Part shown: positions 22,479 through 32,702 of the stretch, piece after piece | How positions within the stretch are numbered: position 1 is the first letter of the stretch | Layout: each line of letters begins with the position of its first letter | NCBI GenBank assembly: GCA_902702965.1 | Contig: CACRXP010000032.1 | Coordinates: 1,130,226 to 1,194,225, forward strand | DNA length: 64,000 nucleotides | Source of the DNA: Spirometra erinaceieuropaei | Lineage: Eukaryota; Platyhelminthes; Cestoda; Diphyllobothriidea; Diphyllobothriidae | Direction: 5' to 3' | Program-made: the position numbers and the translations under genes | Notes under the pieces: generated by a model | What the model saw: the letters and a program-made list of their open reading frames with translations, nothing else | Database searches by the model: none | What the model was told of the DNA's origin: nothing

Positions 22479-23858
22479 ATGCCCCGCAGAGCACGTGCTA
22501 AAAGGCGAAAGCTTGCGGCCTCCCCACCGTCTCTGGGTGCTAAAATCGTGACTGAAGACATGGCAGACGCCAGCGTATGTTCTTCGCCGTCTGCAGATCT
22601 GATTAACTCACAAATCCCTTTAGTACATGTAGAACCTCTCGACTCTTCAGTCGTCCAAAAATACGCCTCTGCTAGTCGTAGCAGGCCATCAGCCGGCGAA
22701 ATAATCGATCAGCTGATTTATGGAGACATAAACAGCACTTCTGAAAAAGTGCTTGAACAAGCTTTTAAACTTATTAGGGTAATAAGTTCGGAAACTGATG
22801 AACGAATTAAACGCAAGCATAATTTCGTACTGCGAAACATTCCGAGCCACTTATCTGCTATGGAGGGAGCGCATTTGTTCCTACAAAGTTGTGGGTTGAG
22901 TTTCAGTGTCGCACAAGCTAAGCGACTTCGCTCGCTTAGTCGTAATGCGCCGATACTAGTTACCCTTTTCTCCATGATAGAAGTCGATTTTATCTTGTCC
23001 AGTAGGGAGATGACTAGAGACTTCTGCCGTAAATGGCGCTGCTCCGTTTCTCCAGACCTCACACCCCTGCAGCGAAGACTGAATAAACTAAAATCGACAA
23101 AAACCAACACCAAGATAATGACACCTACTGTCAGTCTGAATATGTCCTCTACAACACCACCTGCTGCATATGCAAGTCACGGCATAGTCAATTGTGTAGG
23201 GAGTTCGACTACTTTTAATGCTGACCTCTTTAAACGCACCACCACGCCTAGTATAAACACGCCTCTATCGACTCCCTCAGCAACCCCTAGTAAGCCTAAG
23301 CATGTGTCTAAGTCAAAGGCAAATCCAATTGCTGTCTCAGCCACTCGGACACCCAATAAATCCAGCACCATTATAAAATCTTTTCCTCCACAATCGGCTA
23401 ACAGTGCCTCAAATACCCCGACTCAAAACGTAGCGGGTTCGCAACTGCCACCCAGCCCTCACATAGAGGCAGTTAGGCCGATTATGCTGATTTTCCCACC
23501 GTTTAATAGACCTCTTGTTCCAATGGAAACAATGCGTCCCCCACATCCTAACTTGTTTCCTCCACGGCCGTTTTACCAATTTATTCCTCATGATAATGTC
23601 CATACTGAATCAGTTAATTCATCCGATCCTCAGTTTCGTCCCGGCGGGAATACGTTGCAGTATCCGCCCCGCGGATTTCCAGCTGAAAATAAGTTAGCTA
23701 ACAATAGTTACCAGTTTACCTGCCCCTCATTCCCTCCCCCAAGTCCTACCCCTTTTTATCCACGTCAGAATTTTTTGATGCCACAAAATGTTTTGCAGAA
23801 CCGGATGGTTGCATCCGGACCGTTTGCTCCGTGGGCGACCCAGAACTGGACGATGTAG
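22479..23858 (+). CDS. LINE A ORF1 protein (RNA-binding, RRM-like)
   Basis: From ATG 22479 to TAG 23856-23858 (459 aa). The start follows an open in-frame stretch and gives a basic N-terminus MPRRARAKRRK, suited to nucleic-acid binding or nuclear entry. Residues of about 120-230 (VLRNIPSHLSAMEGAHLFL, AKRLRSLSRNAPILVTLF, SPDLTPLQRRLNKLK) resemble the RRM-like core of LINE ORF1 proteins, which package element RNA into an RNP. The C-terminal half is Ser/Thr/Pro-rich and low complexity, ending proline- and aromatic-rich. No zinc knuckle is seen. It overlaps ORF2 by 28 nt or more. No stops, so possibly functional. Confidence 0.8.
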   Translation: MPRRARAKRRKLAASPPSLGAKIVTEDMADASVCSSPSADLINSQIPLVHVEPLDSSVVQKYASASRSRPSAGEIIDQLIYGDINSTSEKVLEQAFKLIRVISSETDERIKRKHNFVLRNIPSHLSAMEGAHLFLQSCGLSFSVAQAKRLRSLSRNAPILVTLFSMIEVDFILSSREMTRDFCRKWRCSVSPDLTPLQRRLNKLKSTKTNTKIMTPTVSLNMSSTTPPAAYASHGIVNCVGSSTTFNADLFKRTTTPSINTPLSTPSATPSKPKHVSKSKANPIAVSATRTPNKSSTIIKSFPPQSANSASNTPTQNVAGSQLPPSPHIEAVRPIMLIFPPFNRPLVPMETMRPPHPNLFPPRPFYQFIPHDNVHTESVNSSDPQFRPGGNTLQYPPRGFPAENKLANNSYQFTCPSFPPPSPTPFYPRQNFLMPQNVLQNRMVASGPFAPWATQNWTM

Positions 23859-26218
23859 CCCACCTCCCTCAAAAACTAACAGCCTTTCCCTTCAAACTTT
23901 TTGTTTTAAATGCCAGATCCTTGCTTAATAAGATGCCTTTGCTTCAGACCCAGGTTTTCGTCCATTGTCCTGGTATTGTTTTAGTAACTGAGACGTGGGC
24001 ATCAGCCTCAGTAGCTGACTCCGAACTCTCTCTTCTAGGCTACAATTGCATTCGAAATGATCGCCAAGATAGCCGTGGTGGGGGCAGTTGCGTCTACGTT
24101 AAGCAAACACTTACATGTTTGCCGTTGGACCTCCCGCACTTTTCCGCAGTAGAAGGCAGCTGCTGGCTCCAGGTTGCACTAAAAAATAAGTTTTCCTTAC
24201 TCATTGGCTGCGTCTATCGCCCTCCCAACGCCAATGAAAATTTTGATCGTTTACTCTCACAGGCATTTCATGTTGCGGCCGACTTAAGCTTTAAGCATCA
24301 ACTGGTTGCGGGTGACTTTAATCTCCCTGAAGTCCGCTGGTCTCCACCTTCAGGCCCCAGAAGGTTCGATGACTTTCTTGAGGCTGTGGATGTCGGGATG
24401 TGGATTCAGGTTGTTGATTTTCCCACCCGAGGCTCAAGTATACTTGACTTAATTTTCTGTAGAGGCTGCTTGCCATCGTCAGTGTTATCCCTAGGCCCAC
24501 TCGGGGGCTCAGACCATGACATAGTTGTTTCAACGTTGAAATTCGAGGCTGACGAAATGTCGTCCCAAAAGTATAACTTTTTCCGCGATTTCCGATCAAC
24601 TCGCTCAACCGAATTATTAACACACCTTAATTCCTACGACTGGACTGAGTTCTTCCTTAGTTCGGATGTAAATGTTTGCACTGCAAAACTGTACGAAATT
24701 TTGGATCCGCTTATTACTCGTTTTGTCCCCCGTAAGAAAATTTTTAATGTTGGGGATGAGGTTTTCCTACCCTTACCCTTTCGTCGCAGATTGCGCAGGC
24801 TTTATCGTCGTTTCCATCTGCAGAACGATGTTTCTGTTCTGCCCTTGATTTGTGATATTTTTGATCGAGCTAAGAGATTGTCTGAAGAAAAACAGCTAGC
24901 CGAAGAGGTCCACTTTACCGAAAACCATTCGTTAAGTGTCTNNNNNNNNNNNNNNNNNNNNNNNNNNNNNNNNNNNNNNNNNNNNNNNNNNNNTCGATCT
25001 TGTGACACCTGTCAACTCTCTTTCTTTGACTATGTTCTCCAATCTAGGGACTATGGTTTTGCTCTTTACACAGTATATTTCGATTTCACTAAGGCTTTTG
25101 ACCGTGTTGACCATGCTCTTCTCCTCTTGAAATTGGCATCTTTCGGAATAGATGGCAAACTTTTGAATTTTATATCCTCTTATTTGGGCACTCGCACACA
25201 ACGAGTTAGGATTTTCAATACCATCTCCAACCCCACACGTGTGAGGAGTGGAGTCATTCAGGGTAGTGTACTCGGCCCGCTTTTATTTTGCCTTTTCGTT
25301 AATGATGTACCCGATTTATTTCAGAATGGTAAGCCTTTCATGTATGCCGATGATCTTAAAGTTGCATATCGATATAGGCCGGCAGAACATGACATCGTGC
25401 TTGAGCTCCTAAAGAGCGATCTACAGGCTTTCGCCCAGTGGTGCCGCACATGGCGCCTTTCTCTTTCTTGGCATAAGTGCTCAGTCATGGTGGTTGGCGA
25501 CGACTGCCAACCTCAAGTAAGTATTGAAGGTCACGCAATAAATGTGCCAGGGGTTATAAGGGATTTGGGCGTATCATACTCCCAGAGTCTCAATCTGTCG
25601 GAGCACTGTGCCTTGATAGTCTCCAAAGCACGTAGAACGACCGGGTTTATCCTCCGAAATTTTAAAACTAGGGACATTAGAATGCGCCTTTTCAACATGT
25701 ACGTTAGACCTGGTCTGGAATGCTGTTCGTTTTCATTTAGCCTCATGCGTGCTACTGAGCGGAAGAAAATAGAATACGTTCAACACTTTTTTACCAAGAG
25801 AATTTTAACCCCGGAACACCGACATTTGTCTTACCAAGAACGTTACCGGCTTACAGGCCTCGATCCTTTATGGTTCCGTAGATTACAAAAGGGACTATTG
25901 TTACTATTTAAACTCTTATATAATCACACATTTAACCCGCTCACCTCTTTAAGACATCATATCCACCCACGACGTAACAGTCACCATGAGGTCTTCTTAT
26001 TTCTGCCTCTGGCACTTACTGTTAAATATCGTCGGTTCTTTTCTGTAAATGCAATTGCTATTTGGAATAAACTACCCATGAGTGTGAAAACTCTGCAAAA
26101 TTTTCCTTTATTTAAGAGAACTATTACTCGATTTTTGCATTCAGAAAAGCTCCCACAAATTTTGGGTGCTGAATCTACTGATCGACTGTACCGTACCGAT
26201 GGCGTTTGCTGTCTCTGA
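23831..26218 (+). CDS. LINE A ORF2 (APE endonuclease + reverse transcriptase), gapped
   Basis: Open from before 23831 to TGA 26216-26218. The endonuclease begins with LNARSLLNK (Asn motif) and continues with VTETWAS, GGSCVYV, VYRPPN, AGDFNLPEVRW and GGSDHDIV. The linker follows, then an N run (24942-24993) where the RT fingers should be, then motif A YFDFTKAFDRVDH, SGVIQGSVLGPLLF and motif C MYADDLK. The thumb and C-terminus end in VKTLQNFPLFKRTITRFL. No ATG lies in frame before 23933, and that ATG would remove the catalytic LNARS segment, so translation must enter another way (see findings). 23831 is a GTG and not a proven start. Confidence 0.85.
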   Translation: MGDPELDDVAHLPQKLTAFPFKLFVLNARSLLNKMPLLQTQVFVHCPGIVLVTETWASASVADSELSLLGYNCIRNDRQDSRGGGSCVYVKQTLTCLPLDLPHFSAVEGSCWLQVALKNKFSLLIGCVYRPPNANENFDRLLSQAFHVAADLSFKHQLVAGDFNLPEVRWSPPSGPRRFDDFLEAVDVGMWIQVVDFPTRGSSILDLIFCRGCLPSSVLSLGPLGGSDHDIVVSTLKFEADEMSSQKYNFFRDFRSTRSTELLTHLNSYDWTEFFLSSDVNVCTAKLYEILDPLITRFVPRKKIFNVGDEVFLPLPFRRRLRRLYRRFHLQNDVSVLPLICDIFDRAKRLSEEKQLAEEVHFTENHSLSVXXXXXXXXXXXXXXXXXXRSCDTCQLSFFDYVLQSRDYGFALYTVYFDFTKAFDRVDHALLLLKLASFGIDGKLLNFISSYLGTRTQRVRIFNTISNPTRVRSGVIQGSVLGPLLFCLFVNDVPDLFQNGKPFMYADDLKVAYRYRPAEHDIVLELLKSDLQAFAQWCRTWRLSLSWHKCSVMVVGDDCQPQVSIEGHAINVPGVIRDLGVSYSQSLNLSEHCALIVSKARRTTGFILRNFKTRDIRMRLFNMYVRPGLECCSFSFSLMRATERKKIEYVQHFFTKRILTPEHRHLSYQERYRLTGLDPLWFRRLQKGLLLLFKLLYNHTFNPLTSLRHHIHPRRNSHHEVFLFLPLALTVKYRRFFSVNAIAIWNKLPMSVKTLQNFPLFKRTITRFLHSEKLPQILGAESTDRLYRTDGVCCL
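24942..24993. other. Assembly gap (N run)
   Basis: 52 N bases inside LINE A ORF2. The RT region expected between the linker and the motif A segment is longer than the gap, by roughly 100 or more residues compared with the other LINEs in this window. The gap length is therefore probably not the true missing length. Confidence 0.95.
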
Positions 26219-26509
26219 ACACTATGGCCGGTCTCACCAGCTGTTCCTTAACGCCTCTACTTTGACTATCCCCAACTTCATGAAAGGAATTTGACGTCCG
26301 ATAATCTCCGATACCGTGCAACCTCCCCCCTTCTTGACGGTCGATATTCTACCACCGCCGACAGTTTTTTTCTCCTGAGCCCCCCAAACCACAAAAACCA
26401 CCATCAACTATATTTTTATGCCTTAAGTTCAGGAGTTTTTTTTCACTGCTGGTCGGATTTGTGTTTAATCGCTTCCCTTGACAATGCCTGTAAACTGGCA
26501 TTAAATTAA

Positions 26510-26536
26510 AATTTATTTATTTATTTATTTATTTAT
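26510..26536. repeat. ATTT tandem tail of LINE A
   Basis: About seven ATTT units end LINE A. The next element, LINE B, begins directly after, so LINE B may have inserted at or next to this tail. Confidence 0.85.
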
Positions 26537-26599
26537 AAGCCAACGTATTCGTTATTACATCGAAAGCGGAATTATACCTATTATATCACGTCGAAGTTT

Positions 26600-27974
26600 A
26601 TGGATTCTCATCAAGCTAACTGTATTAGTACGGCCAGCGACGGCACCTCTTTGGAAGATAAGTCCGGTGATTTGTCCTTCGCATCCAGAACCTGTGCTCG
26701 CTCTAACTTCGCCTCCAGCCAACGACCAGCAAAGCGTGCAAAAAGCGTGAATACCGCAAAAAGTGTGAGGTACGAAGTCGAGCCTTGTGCTGGGTGCGCA
26801 GATATTCAAATCAAAGTAGAACAACTGGAAAAGGAGCTTGCTGATTTAAGGACGCTCGTGCAACAGACCGTAGTCGGCCAGGACGTGTCCAGTGTTAGAA
26901 TCCCAAAAACGAAGAGCAAAACGCAAAAAACGCGAAAAAATATCTCCTCGGGGGAATCTTCAAACACGAGTAGCAACTCAACAGCGAAAACCGCAGACGC
27001 CGGTAACAGCAGGACAATGAAAACGAAGCCGCCGATGAGGGCAGACTCGATTCACACGCAAGATGTTTTAAGCGATGTCACTCAAAATTACCTGACGCAG
27101 AAGCTATCTCGCCTAAGCCTCTTGCTGTAAGTGACGCGAATTTTCTTCTGCCTGGAGACGATATACCTGGGTCATCCAGTCTACTGTTGTCATCTTCTTC
27201 TGGCAACCACCACCAGTGCACTACAGAGCACGTATCTGAATGCGAAGACATGAACCCGTGGGTAGAGGGGAGAGGGAAACGCCATGACAGGAGTCTGTAG
27301 TCACAGCCAGACCTTATGGGCTGCTTGGGACAGTCGGTAGACAGCAAAAGTGTGCGTCCCAGCGACGACTCCGTAAATCGTCCTCGCCCACATGCAGCGA
27401 ATTCTCCGGAAAGACAAAGTAAGGAGGACCATGCTCGCCAGCAGTGTCTGGTTATTCAGGGTTTGTCAGAATCGAATGCAGTCAGGCTTGAAGACCGTGT
27501 CTCAGAGGACCTTGCTTCTTTTCATGGTCTGCTAAATCATTTACTGCCGGCAGACATGGAAATAAAGGTTCTGAAAGCATTCCGGATAGGAAAAAGGAGT
27601 GAAGACAGGACAGTAGCACAGCCACCTCGCCCTCTCAAAATTATGCTGGAGAACAAAGAGCAAATCAAGTTTATCCTCTCAAAAAAGCCGATCTCAGAAA
27701 CACACACAAACAGGTTTTTTTTCAACCGGACTATTCACCAGCGGAACGGTTGAAACGCCGGGAACTTGTCTTGGAGTTAAAATCAAGACTGAAGGATGGC
27801 GAACACAATCTGGCTATCTTCAAGGGGAAGGTAGTTCGCAAATATATGCCATTTCAGTGGAACCAGCCTGTAATACTACGAACGACGACAGCTACTCAGC
27901 TAAAACAGACACCTTCGTTGAACCACCTGATCAAGCCGCCAACACAAGTGAGCCCGTACCGTCCAGTGATCTGA
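26600..27974 (+). pseudogene. LINE B ORF1 (coiled coil plus RNA-binding core), broken
   Basis: ATG 26600 opens a protein with a CAGCADIQIKVEQLEKELAD segment, a Cys pair followed by a coiled coil (about residues 63-90), then a Ser/Thr/Lys-rich stretch. The frame shifts near 27095 and a TAG at 27298-27300 interrupts. From 27316 it continues with CLVIQGLSESNAVRLEDRV, VLKAFRIGK and RPLKIMLENKEQIKFIL, the RRM-like core of CR1 ORF1 proteins. At an eight-T run near 27715-27722 the frame shifts again into PDYSPAERLKRRELVLELKS. It would bind element RNA. Three lesions make it inactive, unless the T run causes slippage. Confidence 0.75.
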
Positions 27975-30894
27975 CTGAAACAAGGCATGTAAATGGAACC
28001 AATCAGGTAACGGAAGAGCCTAGAGAACACGACGTCCGCGATAACGGAGTAATGCTCACAGCAGTAACCAATGCAACCGGAAATTCGGCTAGTGCTAAAC
28101 TGAGGTGCTTGTACACGAATGCCCAAAACCTCATATCGAAACTAGACGAACTAAAACTTTGCCTTGTTGAGCTGTCTCCAGATGTTTTAGCAGTAACTGA
28201 GACCTGGCTGTCCGGGAATATTAGCGATAACGAAGTAGTCTTGCCTGGATACCAAATTTATCGGAGGGACAGGGAACATCGACAGGGTGGTGGTATCGTT
28301 GTGTATGTGAATGACGGTCTGGCAGTGTCGGATAACACCACCAAGTTTGCGTGCAGTACGGAAGCTATCTGGTTGACCATAAAGACTACCAGTTCCCCGT
28401 GTCTCGATGTCCTTACTGTCTACCGACCACCTAGGACAGACCGAATCGCCGACGCTCAACTACTGGAGCAATTGGAGAAATTTTCCAGTCGACCTAACAT
28501 CATGATCATGGGCGACTTCAACGCACCAGGAACAAACTGGAATACCCTCCAAGCGTCAGGTCCAAAATCGGCATTCGATTACCGCCTGTTGAGCAAAAAA
28601 TTAAATGCGTGCCTCACACAACATGTAATGTTCCCAACGAGAACACGTGAAGGACAAAGGGCAAACTGCCTGGATTTGGTCTTTACGAAAACACCAGACA
28701 GCATAGACGAGATCGCCATCATGCCGCCCCTTGGCCGAAGTGACCACGTAGTGCTTATGTGCGATTATTCGTTATTCTCCATTTCACATTCTCCAGACCA
28801 AGAAAGACGGAATGTTTGGTGATGCGACTTCAATCAGATGAGGCAGACTTATCCGGCCTTGACTGGGGCTCTTTGTTTACGGGAAGTGCCAACGATGACT
28901 GGGAGCTGTTCAAGAATGTCCTTCTGCAGCTCATCAACAACCACTGCCCACTGACTAGTGTAAGACTGAACAAACGCCCTGGGTGGCTAAATAGCAACCT
29001 CAAGAAAGAAATCAACAGGAAGCACAAATTGTGGAGAAAATACTGCGTCACTAGACAAGCTGAATGCTTCAACACCTACAAGACACAGAGGAACAAACTG
29101 AGGAAGCTGATAATGCAGACGCGGCGGGAATTCGAGAAGAACTTGCTACAAAAAGCAACGCAGAACCCAAAATTGCTCTACAGCTACCTCCGACGAACTA
29201 CAAGGAACAGGCATCAAATTCCCTTGACAAAGACTACTGATGGCGTTGAGATAGCTGATAGTAGGGATAAAGCTGCGTATTTTTCACGGTTTTTCCAATC
29301 AGTCTACACAAACGAGGCAATGTTCCTTCCTCCCTCCACAGAAGAACTGCCGACTCCAAGCGTCAGTGATATACTCTTCTCAGAAGGCATTGTCCGAAGA
29401 GAATTAGAGGCATTGTACGAATCGAACTCGCCAGGACCAGACGAGATTCCATCGAAGGTTCTGAAGGAACTTGCCCGTGAGCTCTCTGTGCCTTTGTCGA
29501 TGCTCTTTCAAACGTCATTTGACACTGGAACACTTTCTATCGATTGGAAGCTGGCGCATATTACTCCGCTACACAAAGGAGGTAACAGGGCAGCGACGAG
29601 AAATTACCGGCCCATAAGCTTGACATGCATTCTCTGCAAAGTTATGGAAAGGATCATAGAGTGTGAACTAATGCAATTCCTGGAAGTTCACGGCCTGCTA
29701 TCGAAATGCCAACATGGGTTCCGAAAAGGAAGATCCTGCACGACAAACCTGCTGCAATCTCTCCAGAGCTGGACTCAAGCTCTCGACGACAGGCACGCGG
29801 TCCAAATAGCCTTCATTAACTTCCAGAAGGCTTTCGACACTGTGCCACACCAAAGGCTCTTACATAAGCTGAAAAAAATAGGGATCGGTGGCAACTTCCA
29901 TAAATGGATCGAAAACTTCCTTGTGGGTCGACGGCAGGTTGTGTGCGTCGGTCGGGGAAAATCAGATCCGGCTATGGTCAATAGTGGTGTCCCCCAGGGT
30001 TCAGAACTGGGACCCATTTTGTTCCTTATCTACGTGGACGATGCCGCTAGAGATTTAGACTGTGAAGTAGCAATGTTTGCGGATGACATGAAGATATGGA
30101 GTGTAATTAGGGGTCCTACCGATGAAGACAGACTGCAGATGAACCTGAATCGGTTGGAGGAGTGGTCAAACCGTTGGCTCCTGCGGTTCAACGTTGCCAA
30201 ATGTAGCATACTTCGCCTAGGCAACACAGCCAGATCTGCCAGTACAAGAGGCTACTTTCTGGGCGGTGCAGCCCTACAAGAGGTCGAAGCCCAAAAGGAC
30301 CTCGGTCTGCTAACCGCCAGTTCTCTAAAACCATCCGCCCACTGTTCGAGGGTGGCAAAAATTGCAATGTCCGTACTGTACGCCATCAAGCGTGCGTTTA
30401 TGGACTTTGACGAAGAAGCTTTCTCTAAGACATTCGGAACATTCGTCCGGCCGCATTTAGAGTACGGCATACAAGCTTGGAGGCCGTGGGCTGTTGTGGA
30501 TCAAAACTGCCTCGAAAGAGTCCAGAGGAGAGCCACGAAGATGGTCAGGGGTCAAAGCTCCTTTCCTTATGCGACCCGCCTTGTAAATCTGAGCCTCTTT
30601 CCTTTGAGTTACAGGCAACTTCGCGGAGATCTCTTGAAAGCCTTCCGCATTGTAAAGGGGTTGGATTGCAGTCTGGAATTCGAGGACTTTTTTGAATTTG
30701 CTACCACGACCAACCTCCGAGGTCACCCGTTAAAACTGCGCACTCAGCAGGCACGGCTGGATGTGCGGAAGTTCTCCTACTCGGTTCGGGTGGTCAAAAC
30801 GTGGAATGAGCTTCCCGCAGATGTTGTGATGTCACCATCTATACAAAGTATTAAGAAGAATCTGGACATATTTATATTCCGAAATGACCAATAG
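27857..30894 (+). pseudogene. LINE B ORF2 (endonuclease + reverse transcriptase), two lesions
   Basis: ATG 27857 begins ORF2, overlapping ORF1 by 118 nt. The endonuclease (27857-28819) shows LYTNAQNLISKLDEL, VTETWLSG, VYRPPR, MGDFNAPGTNW and GRSDHVVL. It ends at TGA 28820-28822, where LINE C has CGA. A single-base deletion near 28843 then shifts the frame, which runs open to 30894. The RT shows SPGPDEIPSKVL, YRPISLTCILCKVMERII, QHGFRKGRSC, motif A FINFQKAFDTVPHQRLL with Asn instead of the catalytic Asp, NSGVPQGSELGPILFLI and motif C MFADDMKIW. The C-terminus ends FIFRNDQ. Close to intact, but disabled. Confidence 0.88.
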
Positions 30895-31076
30895 GGATGA
30901 GAAGTCGAGCTCACCCCCTGTAACTCCTTCTCATTTTGTCCCACCATCATGGGCGTGTTCGAACTATTTCAGCCCAGAACATCTATCTGTACACCACACA
31001 TTCTTTGCGTTGCAAATAGGGTACTCAAATGCTTACGCCTATTTCCCTCAATAAACTGAACTGAACTGAACTGAAA

Positions 31077-31469
31077 AATTTGACACTGTAGTTCCCTTAC
31101 GTCGTTGCTAATTCCTTTGCTTTATACGTAACAAGTACGGAATTGAAAGACGTAAACCTATCTTCCACAAACATACTAGACCGAACTGAACATCAGTGCA
31201 AGCAATTTCAAAGAATTTTGGCAGTTTAATGACTGTAGCATTTTTAAATGTTCGGAGATCCCGTACAGCTAAATACGTGGTAGCAGTAGATACTGCGACT
31301 GATTTCGGCGATGAGGCCACAGAACAGAGTACCGGACACTGACTATCAAGCAACAAATTCCGTTCTCTGCTAGAGGGACGTTCACTGATAGTGTTACGCA
31401 ACGCACTCGTTCCAGTGGGCCTTGGCAATCTCTCTCTAATCCAATCAGCAGTCGCACAGTGGCGCATAA
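31077..31469. other. Noncoding stretch after LINE B
   Basis: No clear gene. The right part (31290-31469) carries sequence that looks like the far tail of a minus-strand SINE S2 copy, but I cannot align it firmly. Confidence 0.4.
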
Positions 31470-31735
31470 TAGTGGCAGAATAATATTAGCAACAAATGAA
31501 AGGGAGATTGGAACGGCCATTTCTGACATTTTCGCCCTCGTCATCCAGCCGAAGACAGCCCCGAAATCTGAAACACCTAGAGACCGATCTTGCGACTCGT
31601 TGGTAAGAGGTCCAACTCCCTAGTCACTGGGCTATCGGCTCGTCGTCCTGTCAGTTGAGACTGGTCAGTACAATTTATGCTTAGCTGACGATAACTAAAA
31701 AGCCAAAGTCGCCAATCCAGTCCCACTTATATTTG
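31470..31735 (-). repeat. SINE family S2, inverted copy plus tail
   Basis: On the minus strand the head reads GATAGCCCAGTGACTAGGG (about 31632-31614) with a degraded B box near 31585. The tail with TTCCAATCTCCCTTT lies at about 31515-31501. A plus-strand tail piece, TTAGCTGACGATAACTAAAA, follows at 31681, so two copies abut. Confidence 0.55.
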
Positions 31736-31740
31736 CTCGT

Positions 31741-31900
31741 AAGAGAATAGAATAGGTTTATTCTAGCGCCCCTTGGGCACTGTCAGTCCCCTTTGAACTC
31801 AGGAAAAAACCTAAGACAAACTCATCAATTTCAACTGCACTTTGACTTCATTTGTTTCGGGTGTCTGTTTAGCCAAAAGAGTGCAAATTGAGAGTTTGTT
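31741..31900 (-). mobile_element. 3' end of a CR1-like LINE (fragment)
   Basis: On the minus strand the sequence ends AATAAACCTATTCTATTCT (about 31765-31747), the same pattern of AATAAA followed by short tandem repeats seen at the other LINE ends here. No coding part is attached, so it is a very short 5'-truncated insertion. Its upstream limit is a guess. Confidence 0.4.
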
Positions 31901-32702
31901 TTAAGTTAAAAAAAACTCAGTTCTAAGAGAAGATAATAACAAAAGTTTTAAAAAATAACGATATGTACAATATAAAAATTGAAGTTTGCAGTTTGGTAGT
32001 TTTTGGGGGCATGAATAATACGTCCTTCATGGCAACTGAAGAACTTCGATATCGGCCTGACCATGAAATTATTTTCCTGTTGGGTAAACTTCGGTGTGCT
32101 CTAGTTGCTGGTTGTCAGTCTATCTGGCCAGCTGTAAGGGGGCGGTCGCACAGTTCCTACGTGTTTTTCCGGAGGCTTACCATCGTTGTCTGGACTAAGA
32201 GCTGGAAAAGATGAATGTATATCAGGAGTAAGAAGCATTCAATGGTAAGTCACAATCAAAACCGTGAAAATACTATTGATTCATGTATCATATTGTTCTT
32301 GTTAATGTGAAATTATAGGAGTTGTGATCGACTGTTTACTATGACATAATATAGTTGTACATATGTTCAATAAGACTTTAATATAGACTCACGTACAACT
32401 AATACGTAGGGTTTTATCGAAAGGGATGTTATTATTAGCTCATTAAGGAATATTTAGTGTCACGTTACATAGTCGATAGAAACGATAATGGGAGGAAAGA
32501 AAGAATACCATTATCTGTTCTATGTTTATCAATGATGCTATCTTTCATAAATTTGATTGTTTTTAATGCTAGGTTCCGGTGTTATACAAGCGGCCGGTAT
32601 CATCAGAGCCCTTTCGGACCAAATTCTTTATCAAAGAACTGACTTGAAAAATGTCCTATTTTATTCAAAAATAAGTGTGTATTGTTATTTCAAAGGAATT
32701 TC
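31901..32702. other. Noncoding AT-rich stretch
   Basis: An 83-codon plus frame (31963-32214) shows no motif. I identify no gene or repeat. Confidence 0.4.

Larger units (their letters stand above)
22139..26536 (+). mobile_element. Near full-length two-ORF LINE (LINE A) with an assembly gap
   Basis: The element holds a 5' UTR (22139-22478), ORF1, an overlapping ORF2 with endonuclease and RT, a 3' UTR (26219-26509) and an ATTT tandem tail (26510-26536). Both ORFs are free of stops apart from a run of N inside ORF2. The RT motifs (VRSGVIQGSVLGPLLFCLF, MYADDLK) place it in the CR1/Jockey group, but it is distant from families B, D and E here; the fragment at 32703-33236 is related. It looks young and possibly mobile. 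The exact 5' end is not defined. Confidence 0.85.
26537..31076 (+). mobile_element. Near full-length CR1-like LINE (family B)
   Basis: Two-ORF LINE. ORF1 (26600-27974) is broken by frameshifts and a stop. ORF2 (27857-30894) is complete except for one stop and one single-base deletion. The 3' UTR ends CCCTCAATAAACTGAACTGA with about four CTGAA repeats (31055-31075), a CR1-style tail. LINE C at 19015-22138 is an inverted copy of its 3' part. LINE B starts straight after the ATTT tail of LINE A; its own first base cannot be fixed. Confidence 0.9.
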
